The notes below the pieces were generated by a model. It had not been told where the DNA came from, made no database searches, and saw only the letters and a list, made by a program, of their open reading frames with translations. A stretch of DNA of 64,000 bases. Origin: Acanthaster planci. Its lineage: Eukaryota > Echinodermata > Asteroidea > Valvatida > Acanthasteridae. The stretch is taken from the NCBI RefSeq assembly GCF_001949145.1, contig NW_019091468.1, positions 262,580 through 326,579 of the forward strand, read 5' to 3'. Numbering within the stretch: position 1 is the stretch's first letter; each line of letters opens with the position of its first letter. The position numbers were made by a program, and so were the translations under genes. Positions 27,301-42,300 of the stretch are shown in pieces.

Positions 27301-30300
27301 CTACCACATTAGCATTTTCTGCTAGGATTCTGTGTCGAAATGCCAACATCACGTCACTAACTCTGTTTTTGTCACATAGGCAAGTCTGGGTTTCAAATTT
27401 GTTTCGTGCAAGTTTCAACGAATCCCATGAAAATGCTTCACATTTTCACAAATGGTGTACATAAACATGCATTCCGAATTGAACAAGAGACAGCCCATAC
27501 CTTGATCAGCTGCTAATGCCAGTGCAATGCTCTTACACCTGACAGGATTGCCTGAAGAGTCACCGTGGACTTCCAATACGAGGACCTTGTTGACGTACAC
27601 CCAGATTTCATCCCCGCCACCAACCGTTATGACCTCAGTCTCATTGAACATGATCCCAGTTCTTATGGCACTCGTGAAACTTTCAAGAGTCAAAAAACAA
27701 GCCAAAGGTACTTAATTTGTCTTCATTTGTTTCTCAGGACTGTTATGTCGAGGGGATATAAATTGAGTTATATATCCTTTAGAATGTCGGCACCACCTTA
27801 AGCTACAGCCAACAGTACAGACTGCTTTGTGTTAATAACAGACTTAAGAACACAGCTGTTTGGTTGAAAAGGCAAAACTTCCCCTTGTATAATCATAAAA
27901 ACCCTTTGACAGAAGTGATGGAATTATGTATCCCTAGATTCTGTACTTCTCTTTCGCTTTCACATTAACTGGTCACGAGGTCTACACCTGTCTTACCCAA
28001 AGTTGTGGAGAATGAAGCTGCAGTCCCTTTGTCCCTCAGCAGCAAAGCCAAGACCATCCACTGGGTAGAAAGCCTCTGACCAATACCTGAAACAAAACAC
28101 GGACCTATAGACTAATCCAAAAAGCACATCAGTATTTTACCTTTTTGTCTCATACCATCCTTAACAGCCATGCCTACCCTCTCTGTAATGTGCTTCATTG
28201 CCCATGCACTGGAAAAGTTCTATTAATACATCAGGGAGGGAAGCAAATAACCAAATTGCAATACTTTGTAAACACAAGTAAAAAGTACAGACTCATGGAA
28301 ACAAACCCTCAAGACAGCCAGATACATGCATTGCAGAATACTGTCCACAGCAAATAAACAGTAACAAACACAAGCTCTTAAGCAGCCCCACCTGTTGACG
28401 GGGTCGACAACACCTGATGAGTTGAGCCACTTCAACACCAGCTCCGTATCAATGGCGTAGTTCACGCCTGGGTTGTTACGAAACCAGCCGGAGAAGGCGT
28501 CACCAGTGGGGTTGTCTGATATGGCCAGCCAGGCCCCATAGGGTGAGACCACATATGTTGGTTGGCTGATGACATCTTTTCCAACTGGGGTGAAGTCCGA
28601 ATTTCCAGAGCTGAGCAGCACAAAGGAAAAAAACAAATGGTTTCGTTCATTTTAAGTAAACGTGTTTTATAGAAATCCTATGAAAGTGGGGTCACATACT
28701 AAAAAGTAAAAACAATTCCAACGGAAATAGACTTCATGTTCCACAGAAAAAAAGGATGAATTAACTTTGTATCACAACATTCACATTAGGTGGCAACATG
28801 TAGCTTTTTCAGTACTGTCACATGGAGTGAGTGTCATCATTACACATCCTTTCTTGAGCATTAGACGCTTAGGATTGTTTCTCTGTTGCTGCAGTCTTCA
28901 TGCTAAATGAAGTTCATGTACTCTGCCTAAAGAATTTACATGATGTGTAAAAATCTACCAGATTAACAACACGGAAGACAGGCATATTGCAGTATTTTGA
29001 ACAAACCTGAAGTCATAGTAGACAATAGCCAGCTTGATGTCTTGAGCTGTTGCCTCAGTAAAATTTGTTTCAGCTGAAGGTGAGAGAAAATTATGCATCA
29101 TACAAATAAACCTCTTAACGTGCCAAAACCTCATTCAGCAATAACCTCAAAATTAGCAAGAAACTGCTTATGAGCACAGTGCATTTACAATTTCTTCAAA
29201 TGTCCGAAGTTCTGCAAATGCTGAACGGACTCACATCTAAATACCTGCTCTCTGTACAAGTACCCAGTCACAGTGGTAACACGTGGAGATGCTATAGCTA
29301 CCAGGCAAAAGTCAATATGCATTTGTCACCATGCAGTATTGTACCCAATGCCAAAGCAAGTACACTAATGGCTTACAATGTGTGCTCCGGGTCGGACAAC
29401 ATCCAACAAGCACAAGGGCTTGGTATGTCACCCTATCATTGCTTGGTACAATTTTATCCTGTAAAGTCTACAAATCTCTAGTGGCGATCTATAGTCCATT
29501 TGTGTGCATACAGGGTGCTCTATTTCTGCATGATGCCAATGATATTTGAGTGTAGCATTTGATAGTAGCCTTTCTTTCTGCCACCATTATTAAAGGTTGC
29601 TAAAACCATTCATTGTGTCAACAGATCAAAGTGGAGCAAAGTGACTGCATCAGGCCTCGAATTTCCCTACGGCCACGACGGCCATGGCCGTTGGTGCCCT
29701 CCAATTTGGCCATGGTGCCTCCGAAAAGTGAGCGTGTTTCACCGCCAAGGTGGTAATGCACTTTTTTTCTCTTGGCTGTAGTGCCGTACACGTGCATATC
29801 GACTGCCCCTGTTTAGCGAGGTACAGGGAAAGTGGCATGGAAAGCGACATATCGCTCCATGATCATTCACATTCCACGGGAACACCGCGCCGCGCCTCAC
29901 AAATGCATGGCATGCATGCATATACAGGGCGTGCGTACACTGTGTGTATGTGGGGATGTCATACACTCAACCCGCTGCGTACCGGCGGCCCGGCCTGCTC
30001 CATGCACACTGCATGCACCATCGCAGCACATGCCCAAGCCAAGCATTTTAATGCACCATGCAAAAAGTGCTCATCAATGTGTATGCATTAACGGTGTATC
30101 AAGATCTCCACATTTTTCATGCGCACAGGATAATCTTATAGTCGTGGCAGTATTTTAACTAACACCGCAATGTAGTGTTTGCAGTTTAGTGCCTCGGCCT
30201 AGAAGCGTTATGATTGAATTACAGTCCGCCTAGAGCAGGACCACGCCCTCATCACTTGAACAAAGCGATGTTGGTCGGGAGTGTTCATTTTGCTGGTAGC

Positions 30301-33300
30301 GACGCGACCGTACCACGTGCAGTTCATAATCATTTCTGAACCGGGGAAGTGCAATTCTGAACAGAGGAACCTCAGTTGGTTGGAAAATTGAGCCTTCTAT
30401 CTCTTGGTCCAGCTCGGGGCTCGTAGAGAACATCGACAAAAGGTGAGTCTGACAATTATTAAAACACTGTTGAATATACACACCGACATTCTCTAGTGTG
30501 GTGACTGGGACATATTCATCAGGTGCACCCGTGTAGTTTCCCACAGTCAGGGTCACATGACAGATATAATCCGTGCCAACCTGCACCCCATCACCAGCAG
30601 TGAAGAGATGGCTGACGGAGGTAGTGTTGTAATACAGCAGAGGTGCCGCGTTACTGGTACAGGTCACACCATACATCCTGCATTGACATGTACACAGGGC
30701 TTGAGACATTGGCAAAGGTCCCTTGTAAAAAGTGGCCAGCTGCTAGAAAAATCAGTAATCTCAAATCAGACTTAAAGGTGCAGTCCATTACTTGTCATTT
30801 GTGCACTGTGTTCCTTTGAGGCAACAAAGTACTCCAAATGTAAAGAAGGGTGCTAAAATACGCCTGGTGAAGATTCAGCCCAGTGAGTACTGTACATCCT
30901 GAGAAAAGCAATATACTACGATTTGGATTTCAGTTCAAAAGTTGCTGAGTCATGTTTTACATTGCACCTGGAAACAGTGTCTGATAGATACATATTCTCA
31001 CCTTCAGCTGAATGCAGCTACATGTCCGTAATGTCATGCACTGAACCAACAAATTATAGTAACCATGCACAAGTGTTGTGTCAACATTTGGACATGCTTT
31101 CCAAAAATGCATCTGGACATGCTTCCTTGGATGTGGCCTTCTTTCATTATTTTCTCCCAAACCAAGAATGCTTTTCAACCATAATTTCATCAATTATTTT
31201 GGCTTAAACTACAAATTATGGACTGTACCTTCAACTTCCAGCACTGGAATGGAATCGGAACTGTCCAGCCTGCAGTTTCTACATGAGAGGTGATCTCAAT
31301 TTTGTAAAAAGAAAGTTTCCCTGGTGTTTGTCAAAGTAACGCTTTTTTAATGGAAAGTGCCAGAGTTGCAATTAAAACCCTGTAAACCATCACAAGACCT
31401 CCTGTCTTAATTCAAGTCACAAACTTCATCCTACGTTTGTGTTCAGTCTTGTCTTTGGTCTTGGTCAGGTCTCATGAAGACCTAAACTGCAACACTGATC
31501 CCAGATTGTCAAAGTCAAAATTTCAGTGCAGAAACTTGCAGCAGGAGGGCCTTTCATATTCAATGGCCACACCACTTTATGGCAAGACTTTGTACAACAG
31601 TTGCAAGCTTGGGATGCATCAGTAAGGATGTTTCAGATTAGAACATACCATTCTTCATCCGTGGAGTCATCTGTTGAATTTGTGGCATTTATGCTGGGAA
31701 ACACTTCAAACGGTTCCGTCCAGCTGACGAAGATCTGCCAAAGGTGTGGGGGAGTTGCCGTCACATTATATGGTGCTGTTTGGATGAAAATACATTACCA
31801 CAGGCTTGACCCCCAATATTTCTAATGTGGATGAAATCTCCTAGTGTTAATGGTCTCCCAGTTGTAAGTGTATTTTATTAAAGGGGAGCTTGTTGGAGAC
31901 CAAATGCTAATAGTCACACTTTGGCAGTCACATTAGCAATGCTGCAAACCTTTATGAAACAGTTTGGAATTTCAAACAGGCATGATCATTCAAGAACAAA
32001 GCATGCAAGTGGACGTATAGATGTGCCAACAGGGCAGACCTTGCCCTTGCACATTGGTGCTCCCCGATGACCTTGTACCTTGGATATGCCAATCCGCCCT
32101 GAGTTGAAGTGCACCCTCGCCAGCAAAAGAAAAGCTGGTGAGAAGTTTTCCAACCCGGTTCCCGTACTTATTCTCACATGGGCATACTCTGTATGCCCCC
32201 GCCACATGCGCACGGATAAACTTGCACACCTGCGCGCAAGTTTGTACCAAAGGACCGTCATTTTTATTGAAAAAAAGGCCCTCTTTTGTTCCTGCTCGGA
32301 GTGGATAGGGTAACCTTACACTTGCCTATTGCTGCTCCTGTATGACCTTAGACGTGCTTTGTATAGCGCATGCGCTACTTGAATACCGAACTAAATTATT
32401 GAAAACAACAGTCAGGGTTACTCAGAGAGGTTAAATTTTGTTACAAATCAATGCAGAAAGGATGCAGGTTTCGGTTACAAATCATCAAATAGGCTCGGGT
32501 TGCTCTGAAATATCCGGTTGACCAAGGCTGCAAGGTTATGAAATGAAGTGAAGAGAAATTTCTCAGTCTTTCCAGAATACACACAGTCCAGCTATAGTAG
32601 GGGACTGGACTCACCACACTGGAACAGCCGACGGGGTACATTGGTGAAGTACATATCGGACGACTGACTGAAGTATGAGAACAACACTCCAGCTGCCTCC
32701 TCTGGTGTCGCACATTTGCCACCAGTGACAGCAGTGCGGTCATAATCCAGCGAGTAATACAGGTTACAGGTGCAGCCCAGAGGGTTGCTGGCAAGATTTC
32801 TGTGAAGAGTTGCAAGTTCGCACGGTTGGAAAGGGTTCACACTTTCACTGGTCAATGCCCAATAAGAACCAAGTCAACTGCAATTCAGAAACCAGGTGCT
32901 CAGTTTCAAAGTGGCAAGCATTCACTGAGGATTACCACAAGCACTGATTTATCTGGTTTGTTGAATGTTTATACACGTTCCTAAAATAGAAAGTGTTCAT
33001 GGTAGATTGATTACAGAAGGCTATATATATATATATTTACTAATTTTTTTTTAATTGTAAATTGGAGTCTCTAAATTTGCTTCATTGAGTGTGCAGCTCT
33101 TTTTCTTTAAAATTTAGTATTAGACTGATGCCAGCCATCTTTATATATTTTTTTACCACTCAGTAACAAGTCCGTTTTGCTACACTGTATGCAGTCCAAC
33201 TACGCTGTCTGCTGACAGAGATGAGAAACAATGAAGAGTTGTGAGAATGACTGCACAGTTTATATTTATGTACATGTACGCCCGACAATCGTTTCAACTT

Positions 33301-36300
33301 TTGTTTACGAAAACTTACAGCCATATAAGGACATCGGCGTTGAGGTCATCAAAGGCATTCTGCCCAACTGTCTTTATGTTGTTGTTGGACAGATCACTGT
33401 AATTGATCAACAAGGCACAATGTAAGATTAGTAAGCCCTGAATTCTTGATAATGGTTTTTGCCTTTACGTAATGTAATTTTCTAAGCTATTATATAGAGC
33501 CTGTTCTATCCAAAAGCGTGTGGGAGAAAAGTAAAATGTTCCAACATGTTGGGACTTTATTGCAATTTGCTTGCTATTGAAGATTATAGACAAAATAACT
33601 CAACGCAAGTTGGGTCTTGGTGGGGTAGCCAAATGATACCTGTATAGCTTTTTCAGCCAACGAGCTTAAATAACATTGGGAATTTTGGGGGTCTCTCTGT
33701 AATTGTAAACACTGCACTAAAGCATTCATAAATATATGACTCACAGTTGCTGAAGCATTGGAAGGCTGGGCATTATGGGCCAGTGACTCAACTCATTGCC
33801 TGACAGATCTCTGGAAAACAAACAATATGGTGTACCTCTTTAAAAATTATACTTTAAGAAAGTTTCGCACACGTACCTGTGGAAAATTATACAGACCGAC
33901 ATCGTCTTATAGCAGCATGATAAAAGGAGCCGAATCACTTTGGTTCACCAAGTGCCACTAATAACAATCACAACAATCATCTCAAGTAATCTAGCACTTG
34001 TGAAAATGCAAATTACCTTTTTCCCGCAAATTCAGCATAAATTCAACAATGCCTAAACAAGACTTCAAAATTTCTTTCAACAACCAAAACTTCCTGTGAT
34101 TGCACATGAAGAACAAGACGTCAATTTAAGTACACTTTTGAAAGAGCTATATCGGAGCAATTTCGAGAAAAAGGAAAGAAAGCAAGACAAAAGTCATTTT
34201 CATTGTAACCTGCCATTCTGTAAAACGTTTGTACAACATCAAAAAATTTAAATTTCAATTGGGAAAACAGGTGCAGTATGTACATGGATGTATACAGAAC
34301 AACAGTGTACTTTGCATCACGATGTCAGGGTAATTCCAGAAATTAGGGGTCAAACAGTGTGACATTTGTGTGTCCTTGTTACATCTGGCATTTGTTATTT
34401 GACATGGAAATATCACCAGAATTGATTTCAAACTATTAGTACTGTTTGTTTGGCAGGTAATTCATCACACTTGGAAATTAGAAAATGTGTTCTGAACTTA
34501 CAAAATCATGTCAGATGTGACAGGGACACAAAAAATGGAGCCCTAATTTCTGGAGTTACCCATAAATGTAAATCACATAAACTACAAAATGGTAAAACTT
34601 GTGATGTCAATGAAATGAATATTCCTGATTTGATGTTACTTACATCCTCTGTTGGCTCGTCAGATCTGCAAATGCACCTTCAAATGGGACAGCAATCTTT
34701 ATAAATGTAACAACATTCAAATTGTGACATGTTTATGAATGAAATGCAAATGACACAACGTAATGATACTTAAACTCCCTTGAAAAAATACACCAAATTG
34801 AAATGCCAAAACTATCCCTCAGGTTTCGTAGCAGTAATGAAAAAAATACCAACAATCAGTGCCAAGCAGCCTTTTATTCAAAATGCTGACAGAACAGCGA
34901 GCCAAAGCAACATCATCAGCATGCAAAACTAGTTAACACTAAACTTCAAAAGTCGCTTTACCAATCAGCCACAAAGGGATATTTTCATTCAGCCACACCA
35001 ACATCCTTCCCAACATTTGACAGCGAGTCATGCAACTTTGCCATGCTTATTTACTTTATTTCGGGATCCATGACCATAAATCATGATGTGACAAGGAGAA
35101 CTGAGAAATCGAGTTGAATGTCAGTTTGGGGCATTTTCTCACATCTCTGATCTCTTTGTACCAGTTAGGATTGAAGTATCTCCATGGGACTTGAACTGGA
35201 CCAAGAGATAGAGGGTGCTATTTCCTTAGCAGCGGAGGCTCCTTTGGTACTAACTGTGCATCGCTACCTACAAAATGAATCGATGATCATGAGGGGTGCT
35301 TCTGCTTGAGGCAGATTACAAGTCAAAGAAAATATTGATCATATTAAAACGGCTTCAGTTTTTCTCCCTGAGCTGTGGATATGCAGACATAAATATCTCT
35401 TTGAGTGTTTCTGCAAACACATCTACACATGCTAATGGTGAGTGATTTCACTATTGCTTTAACAATGTGGTCAATAGTCTTTTCGACCATTGTTGCAGTT
35501 GAGACCTTCCAAGACCTCAGTTTTCAATCGTTTTGATTTCGCACATTAAAACAAATTGCCGAGTATCGTTACTTGGAAAATAAAAGTTACATACATGTAC
35601 ATACAAATTATTTTCAAGTTCAAGGCAAACTTCATTATAAAAATGTATTTTTGAGAGTTAGAATTTAATCCATACTAGTGAGATATTTTATTCATGAAAC
35701 TGTAGAGGCAAATTTTAACGGATAAAATAATGTTCAACGTGGAAACATTCATCACATTAGAATTATTTGATGTTCTGATGTGGGTTCTTGGAAATGGTCT
35801 CTACTACATAACTGTTCCATACACCTGACAGGGCACACTGCATTTGAGGCAAAGCCGAGATTGCTCAAAACAAATGGGTCAGTTTTTAACAGCACTTTTA
35901 AAACAAGGAATCTAACATTCAAATTTCTTGACGAGGATGATTAAGGTGATGTATCTTGACACACAAGTGATGTACTGTGCAGGGACTATTCGTGATCACA
36001 GGTGACAAACTTCTGAGATGGGTCACAGAAAAAGTACTCAAAGCAAAGACCGTCTGTTTCAATTTAATTTCAGCAATTCAGAAAAAAAAATGATTTTTCC
36101 CCCATTTTTAAGAGAAGGTATAAGAATTATTTTGATTGATTACGCCCATTTCCGATGCAATTTAAAAACTTTCACTGTTCATTTCGAAGTGAAATGAATT
36201 CTGTGACTAGGCCCAACGTTTGACAACCTTGATCACATTTGCTTGGTTGCAATGATTGAATTTCATGTTTGTTGTGGTCTATACCTCCCCTCGGTAGCAT

Positions 36301-39300
36301 ACACACACTTGTAATTTTACATATATTCTTACGATCGCGTAGTGCTTCACGTGCATATAAAGTACACTGCAGAGGGAATACGTACAGTTTTTCCAAGTTA
36401 GTCAAAGGTGCTAGGATTCCAGGTGGAATCTCACTCAGCCTGTTATTCTGTAAGTTCCTGTGTAAAACCAAAGATCAGAGCCTGAATGTATGTACACTAC
36501 ACCAAAAAAGTTACGGAACACTTTTTATTTTGTGTATATTTTTTTTTATATGCAATATTTTACTGCTGAAAATGTGCATTTGATGTTTTGAAACATTTTT
36601 GAAATTTGAAATTCCAATGAGAACACCATCTAGACAAACAAAAAGAAAGAACTAGACCACACTCAAGTTATGAAAAAAGTGGTCCTTAACTTTTTTAAGT
36701 AGTGCATGTAAGCAAAGGACTGGCACTTGATACTTTTAATTCTATGGGTGGGTTTGAGCGAGCTACTCATGTTAACTTGAGTATACTCTTGAGTGCTCAA
36801 GTGGCTGGAGTATGACCCAAGGGTCAGCGAGAGTATACTCGCACTAGAGGGGGAGTATAATCCTGTATCCAAGTGTAATGCACAGGCATTCTACTTGTGT
36901 TACCAGGAGTAACCGCACAAATGCACCATTTGGTTTCAAGTACTTCATGTACTGATAGCTAAGTTACCTAAGGTTTCAACAGCACTGAGACTGCAGAGAC
37001 TCGTCCACTCGTATCACTCGACATTATTTAGAGGGGCGTAACTGCATTTTCATTTTCTGGTTGGACCCTTAAAAATCTCATTAGGGTTGAAGTCAGGGCT
37101 GTCATCACAAGTCAAATAACGGGTTATTGCCTAGTTTATCACAAGATTGGCCTCAGATTGATAAGATTAACAGATTTGTGAAAGTGGGTTGTTATTTGAA
37201 ATGAAACTAGATGAGTTCTTATGAGGACTTAAAAGTTATCTCAAGAGATTACAACATGGAATCAACCCATATAATTTGGAGTATGGACCTGAACTTTGAC
37301 ACTGGGGACCATTGGGCTTAATGTGAGAGGACATGAACACCTACCTGATTACCTAAAGTTTATTATTTTAATTGGTTTGGGGGTAGTCACAGACGGCTTA
37401 ACTTACAGTAACTCCATGCTGCTCTGCCCCTCAAATGCATCAGGGGGTAGAGTTGCAATCTGGTTGTCATTCAGATGGACTTCAGCCAGATTCTGACTAG
37501 AGAGGGCCTTGGCTGGGTACGTGATCAGTGCATTGTTATCCAAAGACCTGCAGGTTGATTGGTAAGACTGCTTAAAAGTTGTGGCCAAGACAATGATAAG
37601 TCAGTGGAGAGAAACGGCTTCAACAGAATCAAGACAAGACCAGCTTTCTCAACTTAGACCACAGAATGTGACATACTTTAAACAAATTAATCTACGGATG
37701 TACTCACAGTGTAGTTATGGATGCCCCATCAAATGCGTCACCAGGAAGTGATACAACCTCGTTGTTCTGCAACCACCTGCAACACCGCACAGAATTTTCT
37801 TATATTCAGTCGTGGAATTGGGTGTATATACAAAGTATGACTTAAATTACAGGACTACAGGAAGTAATTCCTTTTTGTGCAACTTTTCGAAAAGTAATGC
37901 TTATACAGACGATTTTTTAACCCAAATTGTTCGCAGAGGTGATCGGTAGCATGTATTTTAATCTGGCCAGGAGTGATACATAAGAGCGTGCTGACAGGCT
38001 TTTCAGAAAATATCAACTACGAAAGGTAAATGTTTGTCAATTATTCTTCTTAAAGGAATGTTGTGAGTTCACCCAAATAGTACCCTTTTTAAATAGTGAG
38101 GAATTTGTTGTCAAATGTTCCAGGGCCATGTTTATGGCTGGTGCTATGTATGTTATTTGCTATATGGCACTGTGTCACCGTTGCGTTATGTTGTTCCTTT
38201 CCAACACAAAAATAGGTAATGTTAACGGGTACTTACAAGGTGTCTACAGTGGTGCCGTCTGCAAACATCTTGCCTCTAATGTCATAGATCTTGTTATTCT
38301 CCAAGTGCCTGTGAAGAACAGGAGAGATATACGTGTAGCAACACTTCCACCAAGAATGTGCATTTTCTTTAAAAAATTGTTGAGTTCTTAGCCACATGTA
38401 CAAGTCTTTGGTACAAACCGAACTGAGCGATGAACTTGCGCAAACAGAAAAGTTTGGAAATTGTTTTTAACGTCTGTGACTACACAGTTGCTAGGTCCGG
38501 AGTTTCACCACTGATTGTGAAGTCTGGTTTGCTTCCACAGGAAGTGGCAAAATTAGGGACTTGGCGACCATGTGGTAACAGACATTAGAAGTATTTGCTG
38601 ATCATGAAAAGTTCCTTTTTTTTTACTAAAACTGATCAAACAGAAACAGCAACAGCCTAACATTTTTTTTCAAACGCTAGGTATGCAAAGCACAAGCCAT
38701 GCATCCTTCATAAGGTAGCAACTGAATTTTCACACATGCTGATGAAAACAGATATTAGAAATCTTGAGCCATAGTTAGTTCCTAATGATCGATCCCCAAC
38801 TCTCTTATAAAAATGGAACATTTTTGGAGATTTCACCCACTTCCATATTATACAAGTCCTTGATTTACACAGAACAGGGTACGCAGACACTTACAACTCT
38901 TCAAAGACATTGACATTAAACGATTCCTCCTCGACAACTTGCACAGAATTGGACTGCATTGAGCTGTGTGTAAAAACAATCACGACCATGATGTAGTGAG
39001 AGCCTACTCAGACTTTTCTTAATTGAAGAAACTGAACAAATCTAAAGCCACAAAATAAAAATTAAGTAGTTAGTGAAATGGAAATATCCATGCAGGTGTC
39101 TGAAAGAAGAAATGATTTATTATCACTCTGTCTGGCATGGATTTTTTTGCGAGAAATTTGCCTTTAGCATAGCACAAAAAGGTATGTGATAGTTGCTAAA
39201 CCTTGGGCCCCGGCATTAGGCCCAAAACAAGGTTTCGCATGGCAAATTGGGAAAAGTTGAACATAATTGGGCTCAAGCAAATTTCACTACAAATGTTATG

Positions 39301-42300
39301 TGGTGTTATTTTTACTATGAGTAAATTCACATACAGTACATTTATTCAATCCACGTTTGGAAATATGGTGCCTTGTGGAGACCCAGAACAATGGGTTGAA
39401 TAGGTCTCCACAAGGATTTCACGAAACTGATATTTGGAAATTGCTCAAAAAGAAGAAATTTTTAACGTGTAAGAATCTGTCGCAAATTGAAGTGTTTCAC
39501 ATAAGAGACATTTGGTCGAAACTTCAGTCCAGGAAAGTGATTCATGTTGAAATGGGAGCCTTTTGAAAACATCGTTTCACACGTGACCAAATTGGTACTG
39601 GATAACAAAGCCATGTCTCCACAAGGATACAAATTTCAGAATAAAAGAACTTGTGTGTGTGCTGATGCAGGAGATGGACCACAAATGTGCCACTGATGGG
39701 AACTGAAAACAACTTCATAATCTCTGAGTACACAAAGAAGGCCAAACTTACAAGTGGTATGCTGTGATCCCATTGAATGCAAAAGACGGAATGGTAGTCA
39801 CACCCACTGAGAGCATGTTACTGTCAATAAAATATACAAAATGCTTTTCAAAAGAAAGGGCAGAGTACTTGTGTAACGTAAAATGTAACCCTTTCTTCGT
39901 GTGGGGCAGCTACCACACCTGGGTAAAAAACAGCATCTCTTTCTATACAAGTAGGCAACTGGACTCGGACACAAATACAAGAGTAACAGAAAGAGTCAAA
40001 TACTTTCCACGTCTACAACTGTAAATGCTTCTCTTTGTCTCCTCTCTGCAGGTTTGTTTCAGGCTTGCGAGCTACAGTGGCTGGGGCACTTTTGAGGAAT
40101 CCCTGATATTATTACCAGGTATGTTTACTAAAATCAATAACAATAATAGTAGTAAATTAAATACAAGTGCCATCATCATGCCAAGGCTGTAAGTCATCCG
40201 ATGTTATTACCAATTACCCACTCTCAAATCCAATCGCACAAGCTATACAAATAAACTATCAGAAAGGCCCATTTTCATTGGGAATACATGTAAATGGGAA
40301 GAAGTGCTTGACAGACTTCTGACAGACTGGATTGCTGATCTTCACTACTTGCCAGACGCCCATACAACCATGCGACACATTTTGTGCACATTCACACAAA
40401 AATTAGTTGTTATTCCTTAGCACCATAAATGAACAAAGTGCATGAACAGAATGCAGTTCTCATCATACGTGGCTACTTTGCATTCGTTTCTGTTCCTCCG
40501 TGGACAATCCATCACATATATACCCCTCAAACATTGCCTTCGACCGGACATCTCAGAAAGTTTGAAACCCTAAGATGGTTTGAATCATACGGTGTTCTTA
40601 CAGATCCAAAAGGCACGCTGCAAGCGCTAGCACACACAATTCTTGGCACGAAAAGGGTCGTCGAGACACACAAGCAGCTGCGTATTCAAGTCCATCAGGT
40701 ACAAGTCCTTTTACAATTCCCTTCACAAGACCAGTCATAATAAGTAACAGGGTGAACAATGACACAAGAATGCTTTTGTCACAGCTCACTTGAATAGCTT
40801 GTGAATTGGCTTAAGACTGAATGACTTGTGATGGACTTGCAGGGACTTGTGATGGACTCGAATGCAACACTGTACACAAGAGGAACGGAACCGATTGAGT
40901 TTACTTACAAGTTCCTGCAGGTGATGTCATGGAAGGAATGTGAGCTTAGTGTCTGTAGGGGGTTGTTGTCCAATGTAAGAGAGCTGCAAACCAAAATGTT
41001 GCGAGAACATTTTAATCAGATCAAAGTACCATATGTAAATTTTTGGATTGATGAACTAACATGGGGAAGGGGGACTAGTTAACATAAATTTTTCAATTTC
41101 ACATTGAACATATGGGTCGGAATATCAATGAGAAAATCAATTAAAAGAATTTGGTTACATGGACCTGTAAACATTGTGCCCAGAAAAATGGCAATTGATT
41201 GTTGACAATTTGACACATGGAGCAGAGTTCAGTAAATATACTCACGAGGTAGTCGATCCCGACAATGTGATATCATCAAATGCATAGGGCTCAATGTGTG
41301 CAATGTCATTGTTTTGCAAGTATCTGGGACAGTGAAAAGATACCTTCAAAGTTACAACAAATTCAGACTATTAACATGCAATTCATTTAATGTATGTGAT
41401 AAATTAGTTTCGATTTCAACATTTAACATTTCTGGGGACTCTGAATTTAGTAACATGAACAGGTGTGGGCCACGTATGCCATTGTGTAGCAGTGAAGCTA
41501 AATGTGCCATAGAGATTGCAACACAGATCAAGGTAACCTTCATATTTGTGTCCACGAACGCAGCTACGCAGAAACTGAAAGTTACTGAAATAGGGCATTG
41601 CAGGATATGGCTCAAAGGAAGCTCCAATGTTGTTACTATTACTTACAGATTTCTAGCAGCAAGATTCTGGAAAGCACCTGTCTTGATTTCAGTTATGCTG
41701 TTGCCTCTGAGATCCCTGAATAGGTGAAGGAGTTTGAGACAAACTGAATTGGGAGGTCATTTACAGAGGCCATGGACTGGTTCTTGAGCTGACAAATGAT
41801 ATCCCAGCATATACAAGTACCATCCACACCTTTTGGTTCCCAGCCTAAGAGTATCTGTTGTGGCACACCTCCAGACTCTGCATCTATGACACCCCAGGTT
41901 GGATTTCACACACCTTAAAATCCTGCACCGCGGCACCCAAGTCTCCTAAGTGAACCTTCAGACCTTGCACTCAGCTACCAGTAAGACAGCCACAGCTTCA
42001 GATCCTAGATCCAGGACATCCCAGGTTTGTCACGCTCATTCACCTGCACCTAGCAAATCCCCAGGTTATCTCTCACACCTTCAGATCGTGAATGAAAGCG
42101 CATCCCACGTTGTGTCTCATACCCTCATATCCTGCATCTAGCCAGGATAGTTCCGGTTAACTCACACACCTTTAGATCCTGCGCCCACATCTCTTAAGAT
42201 CCGGCACTCAGCCAACCGGTAGTATGTCCAATACCTCAAGACTCTGCACCTTGCATACCCCAGATTGTCTCACGTACCTTTAGATCCTGTACCTGAAATA

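Noticed and set aside
29640-30160. Apparent CpG- and palindrome-rich segment with several open frames, considered as a promoter
   Set aside because: It lies inside an intron between the FN3 and fibro-slime exons, has no TATA or initiator pattern, and exon phases on both sides join, so no internal gene start is needed.
32080-32313. Open frames on both strands near 32.0-32.3 kb
   Set aside because: They coincide with a dispersed MITE-like repeat also present at 49,748-49,977.
34328-34561. TTTGGCAG|GTAATT inside MITE copy considered as a splice acceptor of a hidden exon
   Set aside because: The same motif recurs in every copy of the repeat and is not followed by an LRR-like frame.
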